From assembly GCF_011516645.4 (NCBI RefSeq), contig NZ_CP088285.1, forward strand, positions 6,652,501 through 6,716,500: DNA of 64,000 nt. The letters run 5' to 3'. The notes under the pieces are model-generated. The model saw nothing but the letters and a program-made list of their open reading frames with translations. It was not told the DNA's origin and searched no databases. Below, one piece after another: positions 62,558-64,000 of this stretch (position 1 is its first letter; every line of letters starts with the position of its first letter). The stretch comes from Bradyrhizobium septentrionale. Its GTDB lineage: Bacteria; Pseudomonadota; Alphaproteobacteria; Rhizobiales; Xanthobacteraceae. The position numbers were made by a program, and so were the translations under genes.

Positions 62558-63520
62558 TCAGCGTTCGCAGCTTGTGCTGTTTGATGGTGGGACACCCAAG
62601 GCTTGCCGTTCCTTCGCTTCGTAGTATTCAGCTGAGAACTTGATTGACCATCGCGTGAAGAACGAACGCAATTCCCGAGTGCGGTTCTCGACGCCGAGAT
62701 GTTCGGCGACATGCGCCTCGCGCAGCCACCTCATCGCCGATGTGAGGCCGGCGATGCGCTCGAGCCTCTCAACCGCAGCGATTCCGGCGATCTCCGCCTG
62801 CCGATAGCGAAAGCCGACTTTTCTGATCACATACACGCACTTGATGGTTTCGTAGCCCTTGAACACGCGCTGAACGAATGGATGTTTTTTTGCCTGCGGC
62901 CAGGCTGCCGGGTAGACCGGTAGCACCAAAAGCTTGCTCTTCGCTATGACCGTTGCGAGCGGATGCAAGAGTTGCATCCAAGCTGGCCAGGAGGTGACCT
63001 TGGCAAACAATACCGCGTGCATCGCCGTTGCAGCCCCGAAAGAAATCGGCAGCCAAAGTACCGCGCCCAAGATCACGAGCAATGCGGTGTTTGGCGTGAG
63101 ATGCCGGCATTCTCTGAACACCCATGCCATGCCGCTTTCAAAGGCATCATGTACGGCTTGTTCGAACGCCCGATAGCTAATCTTCCGCCGCAACCACAAC
63201 CAGCTCCGGCGAACCGATCTACTCCATTGTCGACGTTTCGCCTCGGATACGGGAAGGAAGCGCAACGTGCCGTTTATGACGGTAACGATGACATCGCCAA
63301 GCACTTTGGCCACGAAGAGCGGAAGCCAGAGAATCTGCATTGCAAAAGGGAAGGCGTAGTCGAGCATCCGCATCAAGATCGAAAGCACGAAACGCAGGAT
63401 CTTGTTTGTGACGAGCGTGATAACAACAAGTGGGATGATAACCACATCGTCAAGGGCACCGCGGAAGCGGCTTTCCTCGGTCCTTTCCTCGGTCCATGCC
63501 GGGTGGCGACCATCGGTCAC
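62558..63520 (-). CDS. Membrane protein of unknown function
   Basis: A 320-residue protein with about four hydrophobic segments (DVVIIPLVVITLVTNKILRF, MQILWLPLFVAKVLGDVIV, ALLVILGAVLWLPISFG, and a weaker one near LHPLATVIAKSKLLVLPV), basic loops (SEAKRRQWSRSVRRS) and a helical Arg-rich C-terminal half (REAHVAEHLGVENRTRELRSFF). I do not recognise a family and no enzyme motif is visible. It has no operon partner: upstream lies the divergent start of the sensor gene. Confidence 0.72.
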   Translation of the reverse strand: MTDGRHPAWTEERTEESRFRGALDDVVIIPLVVITLVTNKILRFVLSILMRMLDYAFPFAMQILWLPLFVAKVLGDVIVTVINGTLRFLPVSEAKRRQWSRSVRRSWLWLRRKISYRAFEQAVHDAFESGMAWVFRECRHLTPNTALLVILGAVLWLPISFGAATAMHAVLFAKVTSWPAWMQLLHPLATVIAKSKLLVLPVYPAAWPQAKKHPFVQRVFKGYETIKCVYVIRKVGFRYRQAEIAGIAAVERLERIAGLTSAMRWLREAHVAEHLGVENRTRELRSFFTRWSIKFSAEYYEAKERQALGVPPSNSTSCER

Positions 63521-63692
63521 GGTGCAACGTCCGGGCTGAAAAACGGGGGATCGTGCCGGCCCAGACTAGCATATTACAAGCTCAAGAGGGCCTTGAGTAG
63601 TCAGAGGGCGTTGCTTTAGGGTTAGATGAGCTGCGGGCCGCATGTCCGCCCGGTCTTCGCTTTTTGCTCACTGGTGGCGGCGATGGCTAACC

Positions 63693-64000
63693 ATGACGAT
63701 TCGTAAGAAAATCTTTCTGCTTGCAGGCATTCTGCTGGCAATTTTCGGCGCCGTCGTTGGCGTTCTCGGCTTCGCGCAAAAGCTCGACAGCGATCAGCTC
63801 GGGAACATCACCGAATATGAGCTGCCACTATCGCGCAAGGTTTCTGAATTCGACGTCCTTACCGATAGATACGAGCTCCAGGTCTTGCGTGTCCTGATAT
63901 CCGATCGAGCCGATGCTGGGACGGAGCGGACGGCGATGGCCGCAGTGCGGGCAACGGCCGATGAGCTGCGTGATACCGTCAAGACAGGTGGCGCCTTGTT
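63693..64000 (+). CDS. Membrane sensor protein (chemoreceptor-like), 3'-truncated by window
   Basis: The first 102 codons of a protein that continues beyond the window. It begins with a short basic N-terminus and one membrane segment (IFLLAGILLAIFGAVVGVLGF), then a periplasmic helical domain (ITEYELPLSRKVSEFDVLTDRYELQVLRVL). This layout is typical of methyl-accepting chemotaxis proteins, adenylate cyclases or histidine kinases; the deciding domains are not visible. Confidence 0.7.
   Translation, partial: MTIRKKIFLLAGILLAIFGAVVGVLGFAQKLDSDQLGNITEYELPLSRKVSEFDVLTDRYELQVLRVLISDRADAGTERTAMAAVRATADELRDTVKTGGAL

Overview
The window is high-GC DNA in the style of a slow-growing alphaproteobacterium, most likely Bradyrhizobium or a close relative. 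This rests on codon bias, many uptake transporters, tight ATGA-coupled operons, and two copies of a dispersed palindromic repeat (14222-14272 and 45911-46010) that I recognise from Bradyrhizobium genomes. There are no rRNA or tRNA genes, no transposase and no CRISPR array. It looks like an accessory catabolic and transport region.

Layout. (1) 2-6669, plus strand: the end of a sugar/polyol ABC transporter operon (two ATPases, the first with a degenerate ATP site), an erythritol-kinase-like FGGY kinase, a 2-hydroxyacid dehydrogenase, a class II aldolase and a GlpD/EryB-like dehydrogenase. (2) 6722-15515: a NitT/TauT-type ABC transporter whose binding protein carries a NosL-like C-terminal domain, a CRP-type regulator, a DUF971 protein, ferredoxin-NADP reductase, an APS-reductase-like flavoprotein, a 2[4Fe-4S] ferredoxin and a HEAT-repeat protein. 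Four promoter-region copies of an AACTAATYG element tie this module together. I regard it as the best candidate for an undescribed redox system. (3) 15536-26655: an oligopeptide-type ABC transporter, a class III aminotransferase next to an APH-fold kinase, a hydroxyacid dehydrogenase, an aldolase-like protein, a GntR regulator with twin operators and an acetylpolyamine-amidohydrolase-like enzyme. It looks like uptake and catabolism of an amino compound. (4) 26695-27534: a membrane-anchored lytic-transglycosylase-like protein.

(5) 28183-38299, plus strand: a CUT1-type sugar/polyol ABC transporter (binding protein, two permeases, a 69-residue membrane protein, two ATPases) followed by a complete PEP-dependent dihydroxyacetone-type kinase: DhaL, DhaM, HPr, EI and DhaK encoded as separate genes. 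(6) 38488-51216: a second polyol cluster with a close paralogue of the first aldolase, an SDR, an AraM-like glycerol-1-phosphate dehydrogenase homologue, a SorC regulator beside palindromic operators, a second ABC transporter, an FGGY kinase, a frameshifted HAD phosphatase and a GMC oxidoreductase. Regions 1, 5 and 6 together suggest investment in C3-C5 polyols or ketoses.

(7) 51283-62489: aromatic catabolism. One minus-strand operon encodes a frameshifted indolepyruvate:ferredoxin oxidoreductase alpha subunit, its beta subunit, a Rieske dioxygenase reductase, large and small subunits, an SDR and a MarR regulator. A divergent plus-strand operon encodes an acyl-CoA dehydrogenase, a gentisate 1,2-dioxygenase-like cupin, a remnant of a fumarylacetoacetate-hydrolase-family gene and a flavin reductase. 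Two matching operator-like sites lie in the divergent promoter region. (8) 62558-64000: a membrane protein of unknown function and the start of a membrane sensor protein cut by the window edge.

Two genes (47606-48408 and 56915-59076) appear to carry single-base deletions and one (61729-61845) an internal deletion, so parts of the cluster may be decaying, or the sequence may contain indel errors. All family assignments come from reading motifs by eye. No database search was run.
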